Assembly (NCBI GenBank): GCA_016874735.1
Contig: VGTI01000033.1
Location: 1 to 48,004 of the forward strand
DNA: 48,004 bases
DNA from: Deltaproteobacteria bacterium
GTDB lineage: Bacteria; Bdellovibrionota_B; Oligoflexia; Oligoflexales; CAIYRB01
Reading direction: 5' to 3'
The notes below the pieces were generated by a model. The model worked only from the letters and a program-made list of their open reading frames with translations. It searched no databases and was not told the DNA's origin. This document shows, in pieces, positions 24,743-32,915 of this stretch. Position 1 is the stretch's first letter; every line of letters begins with the position of its first letter. The position numbers and the translations under genes were made by a program.

Positions 24743-26365
24743 TCAGGCCAGGGCGCCGTGGTGCGGTGCCAGCAAGCCATGCTTTTCCATTCGGTAGCGC
24801 AAAGTATGACGGGTAATCCCTAACAATTGTGCCGCTCGGGTTTGATTGTGTCTAGCCTGGTCTAAAGCTTGCGTCAAAAGGCTCTTTTCAAGATCATCCA
24901 AATTTACACCCGAGGCTGGTAACCGAAAGTTGCTGGTGACTGGTTCTGGGGCTTGCGTGCTAGGCAATCGATCACAGGTCATGGTTGTTTGGCGATCAGC
25001 GTTCGTCGGGTGTGCCATGGCTCCGGCGCGGATCGGCATAGGTAACTGCCGCTCATTGGTTGGTGCGAGTACCGGACTAGGCATTGGCAATTGCCGCGCT
25101 TGCGGTTCAAGGTCGCTGCTCAGCGGTGGCGCGCTAAGAGACTCGGGTACGGTATCTATGCGTAGATGGCGGGGCTCAAGTAATTGAGGTTCATAAAATA
25201 CCAGCGCGCGTTCGAGCACATTCTTCAATTCACGCACATTGCCCGGCCAATCGTGTTGCATTAGCACAGCTAAAGCCTCCCGACTCACGTCAGGCCTATG
25301 AAGTTCCAGGTCCGAACTTAGTTTTGTCAGAAAGAAGGCGACTAAGTGAGGGAGGTCGTCGATACGTTCTCGCAGTGCCGGTACGTAAACTGGCAAAGCG
25401 CTGAGGCGGTAATAGAGGTCGGCTCTAAAGCGCTTTTCGGCCACCTCCTCAAGTAGATTGCGGTGGGTTGCAGCGATAATACGTCCGGTAAATTCAATAT
25501 CTTTAATACTACCGAGGCGTTTAAACCGTCGATATTCGATCGCCCGGAGTAGCTTGGCTTGGAGTTTCAACGGCATATCGCCAATCTCGTCAAGAAAAAT
25601 GCTGCCGTTTCGGGCTATCTCAAAAAGTCCTAGCTTGCGTTCTCGGGCATCGGTAAAGGCGCCTTTTTCGTAACCGAATAGCTCGCTTTCGAGAAGCGTT
25701 TCAGGTATCGATGCGCAGTTGATCTCGACAAAGGGGTGGCCTGCCCGATCACCCCACTCGTGGATGGCCCGTGCGGCTAGCTCCTTGCCGCTGCCGCTTT
25801 CGCCGAGAATAAGTGCAGTCTGAGCTTTGCTTTTGGCGATTCTAGCGAGCTCGCTATGGAGTTGCCGCATGGCGACGGTGTCGCCGATGATTTTAACTTC
25901 ACTGCAGCCGGCTTCGCGGCCTTGCAGACGGCTGACTTTTTGGCGCAATTTAGCAATTTCGGTGGCGCGGCCGACGGCAGCTAGAAGATCTTTCATATCG
26001 AACGGTTTTTGCAAATAGTCACAGGCGCCAAGGCGTAGCGCCGTGATGGCCGAATCGATGGCGCCGTGGGCGGTAATTAAGATTACCGGCATGTCGGGGT
26101 GTTCTATTCTCCATTTCTTCAACAATTCTAATCCATTACCATCTGGCAGGCGTAGGTCGGTGACAGCTACGTCCGGGGTGAATTGGTGGAAACGCTCAAT
26201 GGCCTCCCGGACGCTACCGGCTCGCATGGTTTCGGCGCCAAGTCCGCGAAGCTCGGTGTCTATGCTCCACGCGAGAATGTCTTCATCATCGACGATAAGT
26301 ATTTTGGTATCTTTGAGGTTGATGGTGTGGCCGGGATTTTTGGTAGATGCGGTTTGGATAGTCAT
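24743..26365 (-). CDS. Sigma54-dependent response regulator, NtrC family
   Basis: A 540-residue activator. The receiver domain (about 20-135) has the acidic pair at 26-27, phospho-acceptor Asp70 and Lys120. The AAA+ domain has Walker A GESGSGKE (188-195), Walker B SIFLDE (255-260) and the sigma54 loop as GAFTDA (235-240) in place of GAFTGA. A Pro/Gln-rich linker with repeated RQLPMP leads to a Fis-type helix-turn-helix (NQTRAAQLLGITRHTLRYRM). It follows the kinase-like gene by 9 bases and precedes the cytochrome genes, which it may activate; no -24/-12 promoter was found before them. Confidence 0.95.
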   Translation of the reverse strand: MTIQTASTKNPGHTINLKDTKILIVDDEDILAWSIDTELRGLGAETMRAGSVREAIERFHQFTPDVAVTDLRLPDGNGLELLKKWRIEHPDMPVILITAHGAIDSAITALRLGACDYLQKPFDMKDLLAAVGRATEIAKLRQKVSRLQGREAGCSEVKIIGDTVAMRQLHSELARIAKSKAQTALILGESGSGKELAARAIHEWGDRAGHPFVEINCASIPETLLESELFGYEKGAFTDARERKLGLFEIARNGSIFLDEIGDMPLKLQAKLLRAIEYRRFKRLGSIKDIEFTGRIIAATHRNLLEEVAEKRFRADLYYRLSALPVYVPALRERIDDLPHLVAFFLTKLSSDLELHRPDVSREALAVLMQHDWPGNVRELKNVLERALVFYEPQLLEPRHLRIDTVPESLSAPPLSSDLEPQARQLPMPSPVLAPTNERQLPMPIRAGAMAHPTNADRQTTMTCDRLPSTQAPEPVTSNFRLPASGVNLDDLEKSLLTQALDQARHNQTRAAQLLGITRHTLRYRMEKHGLLAPHHGALA

Positions 26366-26374
26366 AACGGATCC

Positions 26375-27130
26375 TCAAGATTCGGTTGAAGGCATAAGGT
26401 CGCTGCTATCGTGTTTTGTGTCGGGCAGATGCATGGATACCTTAGCGCCGCCGAGGGCGCTCCTTTCAATGGTGATTTGACCTCCGTGCGCTCGCGCGAC
26501 TTTTGCTGCTAGGGCGAGGCCGAGTCCGGTGCCCGCCTCTTTGGTAGAGAAGAATGGTTCACAAGCGTGTTTCATCGCTAGTTCCGTGAACCCGGGGCCG
26601 TTGTCCGAGACCTCGATCGTCACCTTTTGCGGCGTTCGGTGGATGGCTACCTTTACCCTGGGGTGGTCGGCTCCGGGATTGCCCATGGCTGCTTCGGCGG
26701 CATTGCGGAGGATGCCAGCTAAGACTATGCGGAGGCGTTCATGATCGACCTCTAGCAACACCGCGTTGGCTGGTGCCACGGTATGTGTCTCAATCCCTGG
26801 TAATCCCGCTGTCATATCCCGCATCGCCGCGCTGAGAACTGCCAACAGATCTGTGGGTTGGAGGTCAATAACGGCTGGCTTGGCAAAATCAATAAGTTCC
26901 GATACGTATGCGCTGAGGCTAGTGAGGCGCCCCCGGATGCGGATTAAAGCGTCGTCGACCAGGGGTTGATTTCGCGCGGCGTGAGATTGAGCGGTTTGGA
27001 GCTGAGTCTCGAGGATGCTGAGCGCGGCGCTGATGCCGCTTATGGGGTTTCTGATGTTGTCAGCAATCGTTGAAACCCACCGGGCCATGGTGATGAGGGC
27101 GGCATTTTGTGTGGGAGTTGGTTGCGTCAT
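26375..27130 (-). CDS. Histidine-kinase-like protein with Asp in place of the phosphoacceptor His
   Basis: A soluble 251-residue protein from the ATG at 27130 (AAGGA 10 bases upstream). The dimerisation helix reads STIADNIRNPISGIS where NtrB-type kinases have IAHEIRNPL, so the phosphorylated His is Asp24 and the next Glu is Asn25. The ATPase domain is complete: ILRNAAEA N box, VSDNGPGF G1 box, EPFFSTKEAGTGLGLALA F and G2 boxes. No sensor or membrane segment. It probably binds ATP but cannot autophosphorylate in the normal way. It is in an operon with the sigma54 regulator. Confidence 0.9.
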   Translation of the reverse strand: MTQPTPTQNAALITMARWVSTIADNIRNPISGISAALSILETQLQTAQSHAARNQPLVDDALIRIRGRLTSLSAYVSELIDFAKPAVIDLQPTDLLAVLSAAMRDMTAGLPGIETHTVAPANAVLLEVDHERLRIVLAGILRNAAEAAMGNPGADHPRVKVAIHRTPQKVTIEVSDNGPGFTELAMKHACEPFFSTKEAGTGLGLALAAKVARAHGGQITIERSALGGAKVSMHLPDTKHDSSDLMPSTES

Positions 27131-27271
27131 CTGCCTCAGATCCTTACCGTTAAACGCGGCACTTCCTACTAAGCAACTTTGGTGCCATATTTTTATTTTC
27201 CGCAATATCCGGCGATCGTATGCTTTTATGGCTATCCTGGCGTACAGTGTGACACCACACAGGTGTGTTAT

Positions 27272-27290
27272 ATCCCGCAGAGAGCGGGAT
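27272..27290. promoter_or_regulatory. Inverted repeat between two signalling operons
   Basis: ATCCCGC-AGAGA-GCGGGAT is a perfect 7-bp dyad in the 207-base region between the divergent kinase genes, 47 bases before the ATG at 27338. A smaller dyad ACACC-ACACA-GGTGT precedes it. Could be an operator or a 5' UTR hairpin. Confidence 0.35.
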
Positions 27291-27337
27291 TCAAATCTAA
27301 AAACTGTTGGCCCTGTTTTTGCTACAGTGGGTGACCT

Positions 27338-28453
27338 ATGAGACAAAATGATTCTTATTCCGCGTCGATTTTCAATAGTTTGATGGAATCAGCACCAGAC
27401 GGCATTTTGGTGTGCGATGCCGATGGTAGGATCATGTTGGCCAGTAAGCAATGCACCGACCTTTTGGGCTACGAGGTCAGCGAACTTGTGGGCGCATCGA
27501 TTGACATGTTGGTTCCCGAGTCTGGGCGCCCTAAGCATGCAGAGCTGCGGTCGTCTTACATGAAGTTGCCGCGTCCTAGGCCTATGGGAGCTGGGCTTAA
27601 TTTGTCCGCACGACGTAAAAACGGCAGCTCCGTTCCCGTGGAAATAAGCTTGAGTGGTACCGAAGTCGATGGCAGCAAGTGTGTCATCGCCATCATTCGG
27701 GACGTGAGTGATCGGCGGCGCCTAGAGATTGATCTGCAGCGTCTTGTTGCGGAGCTCAAAAGGTCAAATGAGGAACTGGAGCAATTTGCTTACATTGCCA
27801 GTCACGACTTGCAGGAGCCGTTGCGCGTGGTGAGCGGGTACACGCAACTCTTGAAAAGGCGCTATGCTGGGCAACTCGACGACGAGGCGCAGGAGTATAT
27901 CGATTTTAGCGTCGAGGGTGTCAAACGCATGCAGGCCCTGATAAATGACTTGCTTGCTTATGCGCGTCTATCGACGAGAGGACGTGAATTTAAACCTACG
28001 GACTTGGGCCAACTTGCTAAGCAGACTATTTTGTACCTCTCGCCTGTGATTGAGGAAGCAAAGGCGCACATCGAGTTGGACGCCTTACCGATTGTCATGG
28101 GTGATCAGTCGCAGCTTTCTCAAGTACTGCAAAATCTTCTGAGCAACGCGCTGAAGTTTCGTTCCCCAGAGCGGCCAATTGTCATTAAGATTAGCGCCGC
28201 GCGTCGCGGCGATGAATGGGTGATTCAAGTTGCTGATAATGGTATCGGCATTGCCCCCGAATACCGGGAACGGATTTTTGTCGCTTTTCAGCGACTTCAT
28301 ACGCGCGATCTTTATCCCGGCAATGGCATCGGACTGGCTATCTGTAAAAAAGTTATCGAGCGTCACCACGGGCGCATTTGGGTTGAGCCGGTATCGACTC
28401 AAGGTACCGTGTTTTGTTTCACACTTCCTGTGGCTGGGAGCCAAGATTCTTGA
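27338..28453 (+). CDS. PAS-domain sensor histidine kinase
   Basis: A soluble 371-residue kinase. A PAS domain spans about residues 8-125 (MESAPDGILVCDADGRIMLA, later IIRDVSDRRRLE). A short coiled coil leads to the phosphoacceptor His156 in SHDLQEPLR. The ATPase domain has QNLLSNALKF, VADNGIGI and GNGIGLAICKK. The SHDLQEPLR box and the Rcp1-type partner are typical of the phytochrome-like kinase subgroup. The PAS ligand is unknown. Stop and start of the next gene overlap (TTGA), so the pair is co-translated. Confidence 0.95.
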   Translation: MRQNDSYSASIFNSLMESAPDGILVCDADGRIMLASKQCTDLLGYEVSELVGASIDMLVPESGRPKHAELRSSYMKLPRPRPMGAGLNLSARRKNGSSVPVEISLSGTEVDGSKCVIAIIRDVSDRRRLEIDLQRLVAELKRSNEELEQFAYIASHDLQEPLRVVSGYTQLLKRRYAGQLDDEAQEYIDFSVEGVKRMQALINDLLAYARLSTRGREFKPTDLGQLAKQTILYLSPVIEEAKAHIELDALPIVMGDQSQLSQVLQNLLSNALKFRSPERPIVIKISAARRGDEWVIQVADNGIGIAPEYRERIFVAFQRLHTRDLYPGNGIGLAICKKVIERHHGRIWVEPVSTQGTVFCFTLPVAGSQDS

Positions 28454-28896
28454 GTCCCTATCATTTAAGACGACCTATTGAGATCCTCTTGGTGGAGGAC
28501 AATCCTGCTGACGTGCGGCTCACTATCGAGGCCTTCAAAGAGGGTAAGGTGCGCCATAATTTGACGGTAGCCAGAGATGGAATTGAAGCAATCGCCATGC
28601 TGTACGCGTATGGAAATTATGCTGCAGTGCAAAGGCCCGATCTTGTGCTTTTAGACCTCAACTTGCCGCGCAAGGACGGTAGAGAGGTCTTAGCTACCGT
28701 GAAGGCCGACCCGAGTTTACGCAGCATTCCCGTGATCGTTTTGACCACATCATCAGCCGAAGAAGACATCCACCAGTGCTATGAACTCCATGCCAACTCG
28801 TATGTAACGAAGCCAGTTGATATGGATCAATTTATTGCTCTGGTCAGGACTATTGATCTTTTCTGGTTTCAGGTTGCGCAGTTACCGCTACTTTAG
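28450..28896 (+). CDS. Rcp1-type single-domain response regulator
   Basis: A receiver-only protein of 148 residues with IEILLVEDNPADVRLT, phospho-acceptor Asp69 (LVLLDLNLPRKDG), LTTS and the conserved Lys in YVTKPVD. I choose the TTG at 28450, which overlaps the kinase stop as TTGA and has GGGAG 9 bases upstream; the frame is open to a TTG at 28414, which has no such site. It is the cognate regulator of the PAS kinase and has no output domain, so signalling must go through protein contact or phosphorelay. Confidence 0.92.
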   Translation: MSPYHLRRPIEILLVEDNPADVRLTIEAFKEGKVRHNLTVARDGIEAIAMLYAYGNYAAVQRPDLVLLDLNLPRKDGREVLATVKADPSLRSIPVIVLTTSSAEEDIHQCYELHANSYVTKPVDMDQFIALVRTIDLFWFQVAQLPLL

Positions 28897-28917
28897 CGTA
28901 GCCTCAGTAAGCAGTCT

Positions 28918-29700
28918 TCATCTGCCAAAAATCTGTGTACCATAAAAACCTCGGGGTCCCCGATATACACCTGCACCAAGACGCTGATAAGGTCCAAGCA
29001 TGTTGGCTCTGTGACCTGCACTGTTGTACCACATATCAACAAACCTCTTGGCGACGTCTTCAGGGGATCCTCCGCCTCCACTAAACATCGCTACGTTTTC
29101 AGCATTAATCTGTGTGCCTGCGCCAAACTCTTGCTGATGTAGGGCATTCCTAGCGCCAGGGAAGCCGCTGTGGCTGATCGCACCTACCTGACTTTGCTCG
29201 CGCGACCAGTCTCGTGACACGAAAGCCAGATTCTTATCGTGGCGCAGGGGGCTCATGCCGCTGCGCTTTTCGTTGGTAAGTCGCACTATAGCGAATTCTA
29301 CCTTGCATGTGAACTCGTCGCCCTTGTGGCAGTCGCTGATTGCCGGATCCGCATTGGTCGGAGGCGTTGCAGCTGGGGGCGATATGGGCTGAGGCGCTGG
29401 CTGAGGCACCGGCTGGGGCGCTGGGCCTGCAGGTGAGCGACTGGCAGTTACAGCTCTGGTCAAGTCAAATGGGCCGGAAGTCTCGTCGTCTCCGGTAGCT
29501 TTGGCCTTGGCACTTTTAGACATGGTCGAAACCTTCCGGCGCCGCGTCGTGGCATCGTTGCTCTGGCTTTTATCATCCTCGCTGCTTTGCTCAGCTCTCC
29601 TGGTACCCAGGTCGTCGCTGGGTTCGGGACTACCGCAGCTGACGAATGACAACAGGGCGCAGAAGATTGTTACAGCAGTTTTATTCCGATGCGCGGCCAT
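28918..29700 (-). CDS. CAP/SCP-domain lipoprotein
   Basis: A 260-residue lipoprotein with lipobox SFVSC, a Ser/Lys/Pro-rich linker (PAPQPVPQPAPQP) and a C-terminal CAP domain from about residue 140. The CAP signature residues are visible: SHSGFPG, AENVAMF, and W-x-NSAGHRANML followed by GAGVY. Bacterial CAP proteins are exported, with roles in cell-envelope or host contact in known cases; none is shown here. The start at 29700 has GGAGG upstream; an ATG four codons earlier is less likely. Cysteines beside the linker may form a disulfide. Confidence 0.9.
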   Translation of the reverse strand: MAAHRNKTAVTIFCALLSFVSCGSPEPSDDLGTRRAEQSSEDDKSQSNDATTRRRKVSTMSKSAKAKATGDDETSGPFDLTRAVTASRSPAGPAPQPVPQPAPQPISPPAATPPTNADPAISDCHKGDEFTCKVEFAIVRLTNEKRSGMSPLRHDKNLAFVSRDWSREQSQVGAISHSGFPGARNALHQQEFGAGTQINAENVAMFSGGGGSPEDVAKRFVDMWYNSAGHRANMLGPYQRLGAGVYRGPRGFYGTQIFGR

Positions 29701-29799
29701 AACTTCCTCCACAAGACCGAGGGCCCGAGAGAATTTCGGCAGAATGCGGTCAAACTTGAGAGGTAATGCAAAAAACCAATAAAAAAATAATAATTACAG

Positions 29800-31482
29800 T
29801 TATCTGTCCGTGACGCATCCGTCGGAGGCCGAGCTCACCGTTCTGATGTACTTATAGAGCACTCCCGATTTTGCCTTCAGGGCAGGTGGTGACCACTCCT
29901 TGCGGCGGCGGGCCACTTGTTCTTCATCTACATGCCAGTTAATCTTCAGTTGAGTAGCATCGATGGTAATGAGATCTCCGTCTTCCACCAGGGCAAGAGG
30001 CCCGCCTGCCTGAGCCTCAGGCGCAATGTGACCGACGATAAAGCCGTGCGATCCGCCAGAGAAGCGGCCATCAGTCAGCAGGGCCACATCGCGCGCAAGT
30101 CCTGCACCCACGATGGCGGAAGTAGGTGTCAGCATTTCTGGCATACCAGGTCCCCCCTGGGGGCCCTCGTAGCGGATGATCACGACAGAGCCGCGCTTAA
30201 TGGTCCCAGTGCTGAGTGCTGTGAGCATAGCCTCTTCGCTATCAAACACGCGGGCTGGCCCACTAAAGCTGTCACCTTCCTTGCCAGTAATTTTTGCCAC
30301 GGCACCTTCCGGAGCCAGGTTGCCGCGTAACACTTTGATGTGCCCTTGATCCGCAAGCGGAGCATGCAGGGGTCTGATGATTTTCTGGTCCGGGCTGAGA
30401 TCGTCCAGAACGGATAGATTTTCTGCGAGGGTTTTCCCGGTGACGGTCATGATGTCCCCGTGGATGAGTCCATGACGTAACAGTAGTTTCAATACTCCGG
30501 GCGTGCCGCCGACGGCATGAAGATCGTTCATCACGTAAGTACCGGATGGCTTTAAATCGGCAAGATATGGGACCTCTTTGCTGACGCGCACAAAGTCGTC
30601 TAGGGTCAGGGGTACTTCGACCGACTTGGCCATAGCAATTAAGTGCAACACGGCGTTTGTTGAACCGCCAAGGGCCATGGTGATCGCGATTGCGTTTTCG
30701 AAGGCTTGACGCGTCATGATGTCACGCGGCTTAATGCCAGCTTCCATCAAATGACGAACGGCCGCCGCTGCCGCGCGACATTCTTCAGCCTTGCCTGGGT
30801 CGGCAGCTGGTGTCGAAGACGAATAGGGTAAGGTCATGCCCATGGCCTCAATCGCCGCCGCCATCGTGTTGGCGGTATACATGCCGCCACAAGCTCCTTT
30901 GCCGGGGCAGCTGTGCCGCACTATAGATTGACGCTCCTCCTCCGAAATGGCCCCACTTAGGGCAGCACCGTAGCTTTGGAACGCCGACACGACATCTAGC
31001 CGCTCACCGGGTCGTCGCGAGCCAGGTGCTGTTGTGCCGCCGTATATCATGAGCCCTGGTCTGTTCAAACGACCGAGAGCCATCATTGCGCCTGGCATGT
31101 TCTTATCGCATCCGGGGATGGCAATTAAACCGTCATACCACTGCGCGTTCATCACCGTCTCGATGGAATCAGCGATGATATCCCGCGAGGGCAGTGAGTA
31201 ACTCATGCCATCTGTGCCCATCGATATACCGTCACTGACCCCAATTGTGTGAAAGCGCATACCGATGAGACCTGAGGCGCTCACTGCGTCTTTAGTGACA
31301 CTGGCAAGGTCCCCTAAATGCATATTACAGGGATTGCCATCAAACCAATTGGCGACGATGCCGACCTGGGCTTTGGCCATGTCTTGTGGGCTTAAGCCTG
31401 TGGCGTAGAGCATTGCTTGGGCAGCGCCATGCTCTTTGGGTTGCGTGATGGTGGCACTAAATGTATTTATTGGCTTAGACAC
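29800..31482 (-). CDS. ilvD: Dihydroxy-acid dehydratase
   Basis: Iron-sulfur enzyme dehydrating dihydroxyisovalerate and dihydroxymethylvalerate to the 2-keto acids of valine and isoleucine. The cluster cysteines lie in [19 protein letters not shown] and [16 protein letters not shown]. The C-terminal [21 protein letters not shown] is the usual active-site segment. 560 residues is normal. Last gene of the ilv operon, 29 bases after ilvC. A T-rich but hairpin-poor stretch follows. Confidence 0.98.
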   Translation of the reverse strand: MSKPINTFSATITQPKEHGAAQAMLYATGLSPQDMAKAQVGIVANWFDGNPCNMHLGDLASVTKDAVSASGLIGMRFHTIGVSDGISMGTDGMSYSLPSRDIIADSIETVMNAQWYDGLIAIPGCDKNMPGAMMALGRLNRPGLMIYGGTTAPGSRRPGERLDVVSAFQSYGAALSGAISEEERQSIVRHSCPGKGACGGMYTANTMAAAIEAMGMTLPYSSSTPAADPGKAEECRAAAAAVRHLMEAGIKPRDIMTRQAFENAIAITMALGGSTNAVLHLIAMAKSVEVPLTLDDFVRVSKEVPYLADLKPSGTYVMNDLHAVGGTPGVLKLLLRHGLIHGDIMTVTGKTLAENLSVLDDLSPDQKIIRPLHAPLADQGHIKVLRGNLAPEGAVAKITGKEGDSFSGPARVFDSEEAMLTALSTGTIKRGSVVIIRYEGPQGGPGMPEMLTPTSAIVGAGLARDVALLTDGRFSGGSHGFIVGHIAPEAQAGGPLALVEDGDLITIDATQLKINWHVDEEQVARRRKEWSPPALKAKSGVLYKYIRTVSSASDGCVTDR

Positions 31483-31511
31483 AGATTACCTCTTTCATCC
31501 CAAAAACGCCT

Positions 31512-32522
31512 TCACTGTGGCTTGGCGAAACTCATGCGCGATCGCAATTCCCGTCCCACTTGCTCCATCAAGTGGTTGGCACCGGCAGTGCGCATGGCTT
31601 TGAAATTGACGGCGCCTTTCTTGTTTTCTCCGAGCCAATCGCTCGCAAATTCACCACTCTGCACGTTTTCGAGTACCTTTTGCATCCGTTCACGAACACT
31701 GTGGTCAATAATCTTAGGACCAACCGTATAGTCACCGTACTCGGCAGTGTTAGAAATAGAAGATCGCATGTGAGCGAGTCCGCCCTCGTAGATGAGGTCT
31801 ACAATAAGCTTCATTTCATGAACGCATTCAAAGTAGGCCATGGCTGGACTGTAGCCGTTCTCAACTAGAGTCTCGAATCCAAGTTGAATGAGGCTTGTTA
31901 GTCCTCCGCACAGCACAGCCTGCTCCCCGAACAGATCCGTTTCCGTCTCCTCTTTGAACGTGGTTTCGTATACGCCAGCACGGGTGCCCCCGATCGCCTT
32001 AGCGTAAGAGAGCGCTAGTTGTAGGGATTTTTGGTCACCAGTTACGAGCGTTGCAACTAGACAGGGCACACCCTTACCTTGACTAAACTGGCGTCGCACC
32101 ATGTGCCCAGGACCTTTGGGAGCAACGAGGAATACGCTGACACCTGCTGGAGCCGCAATCTTATCAAAGTGGAAATTAAATCCATGAGCACAAACGAGAT
32201 AATCACCAGGCTTAAGTGCCGGGGCGATATCCTGCTCGTAGACTGCCGCGGCAACTTCGTCGGGAACAAGTAGCATCACCACATCAGCGTAGGCCGCTGC
32301 CGCAGCTGGGGTCAGCACGCGTAGACCCTCGGCCTCTGCTTTGGCTCTGGATTTGCTGCTCTCAGGCAGCCCTACGACCACATCGACTTCATTGTCGCGC
32401 AGGTTAAGTGCATGAGCATGGCCCTGACTACCGTAACCTATGATGGCGACCTTGCGCCCGCGAATGAGTTGGAGGTCGGCATCGTCTTCATAGTAAACAT
32501 GGAACGAGTTTGTAGTTGTCAT
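31512..32522 (-). CDS. ilvC: Ketol-acid reductoisomerase, class I
   Basis: NADPH- and Mg-dependent isomeroreductase of valine and isoleucine synthesis. IIGYGSQGHAHALNLRD is the dinucleotide-binding loop, VAPKGPGHMVRRQF the conserved active-site segment, and ETETDLFGEQAVLCGG the metal-binding helix. I use the ATG at 32522 (MTTTNSFHVYYEDDADLQ), which has AGGAG upstream; the frame is open 15 bases further, but that region overlaps ilvN. 336 residues matches class I. Confidence 0.98.
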   Translation of the reverse strand: MTTTNSFHVYYEDDADLQLIRGRKVAIIGYGSQGHAHALNLRDNEVDVVVGLPESSKSRAKAEAEGLRVLTPAAAAAYADVVMLLVPDEVAAAVYEQDIAPALKPGDYLVCAHGFNFHFDKIAAPAGVSVFLVAPKGPGHMVRRQFSQGKGVPCLVATLVTGDQKSLQLALSYAKAIGGTRAGVYETTFKEETETDLFGEQAVLCGGLTSLIQLGFETLVENGYSPAMAYFECVHEMKLIVDLIYEGGLAHMRSSISNTAEYGDYTVGPKIIDHSVRERMQKVLENVQSGEFASDWLGENKKGAVNFKAMRTAGANHLMEQVGRELRSRMSFAKPQ

Positions 32523-32530
32523 GACATCTC

Positions 32531-32914
32531 CTAACATGTGAGGGCGGACTGCATCTCAGTCAGACTCGAAAGTGAAATATTTGAGGGTTGCGGCAGAACT
32601 TCTCGGATAGATTCCAATTCTATAAGTTTACTAAGGTCTCGCGAAACCGCCTGCAGCTGCTCACTGGTTGCTCTAAATTCAAGGGTGACAACGACTTTCT
32701 CATAAGACTTAGTTTCGTCGAGTTTGAATTGAGCTATGTCAAGGCCGCGGCGGGAAAACACTAATGCCACCCTGGCTATGATCCCCAGGGAACGACGCAT
32801 CTTGAGTTCGAGCCTGACTCTGTCGCCAGTGGCATTCAAAAACCGTGGCGCTGGCATAGGGTCGGCAAAGATTGATTGATTGTTACTAGTTACTAACGTG
32901 CGGTCGCGAGGCAT
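32531..32914 (-). CDS. ilvN: Acetolactate synthase small (regulatory) subunit, ACT domain
   Basis: A 127-residue protein with one ACT domain (about residues 32-105, RLELKMRRSLGIIARVALVF and SYEKVVVTLEFRA). It should bind the large subunit and confer feedback control by branched-chain amino acids. At this length, without the C-terminal domain of IlvN/IlvH, it is nearer the short IlvM form, so the symbol is approximate. Its ATG follows the ilvB stop by one base, and the ribosome binding site lies inside ilvB. Confidence 0.88.
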   Translation of the reverse strand: MPRDRTLVTSNNQSIFADPMPAPRFLNATGDRVRLELKMRRSLGIIARVALVFSRRGLDIAQFKLDETKSYEKVVVTLEFRATSEQLQAVSRDLSKLIELESIREVLPQPSNISLSSLTEMQSALTC

Positions 32915-32915
32915 A

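Noticed and set aside
27131-27346. 72-residue extension of the kinase-like protein
   Set aside because: It covers the divergent promoter region and the start of the PAS kinase; the ATG at 27130 has a ribosome binding site.
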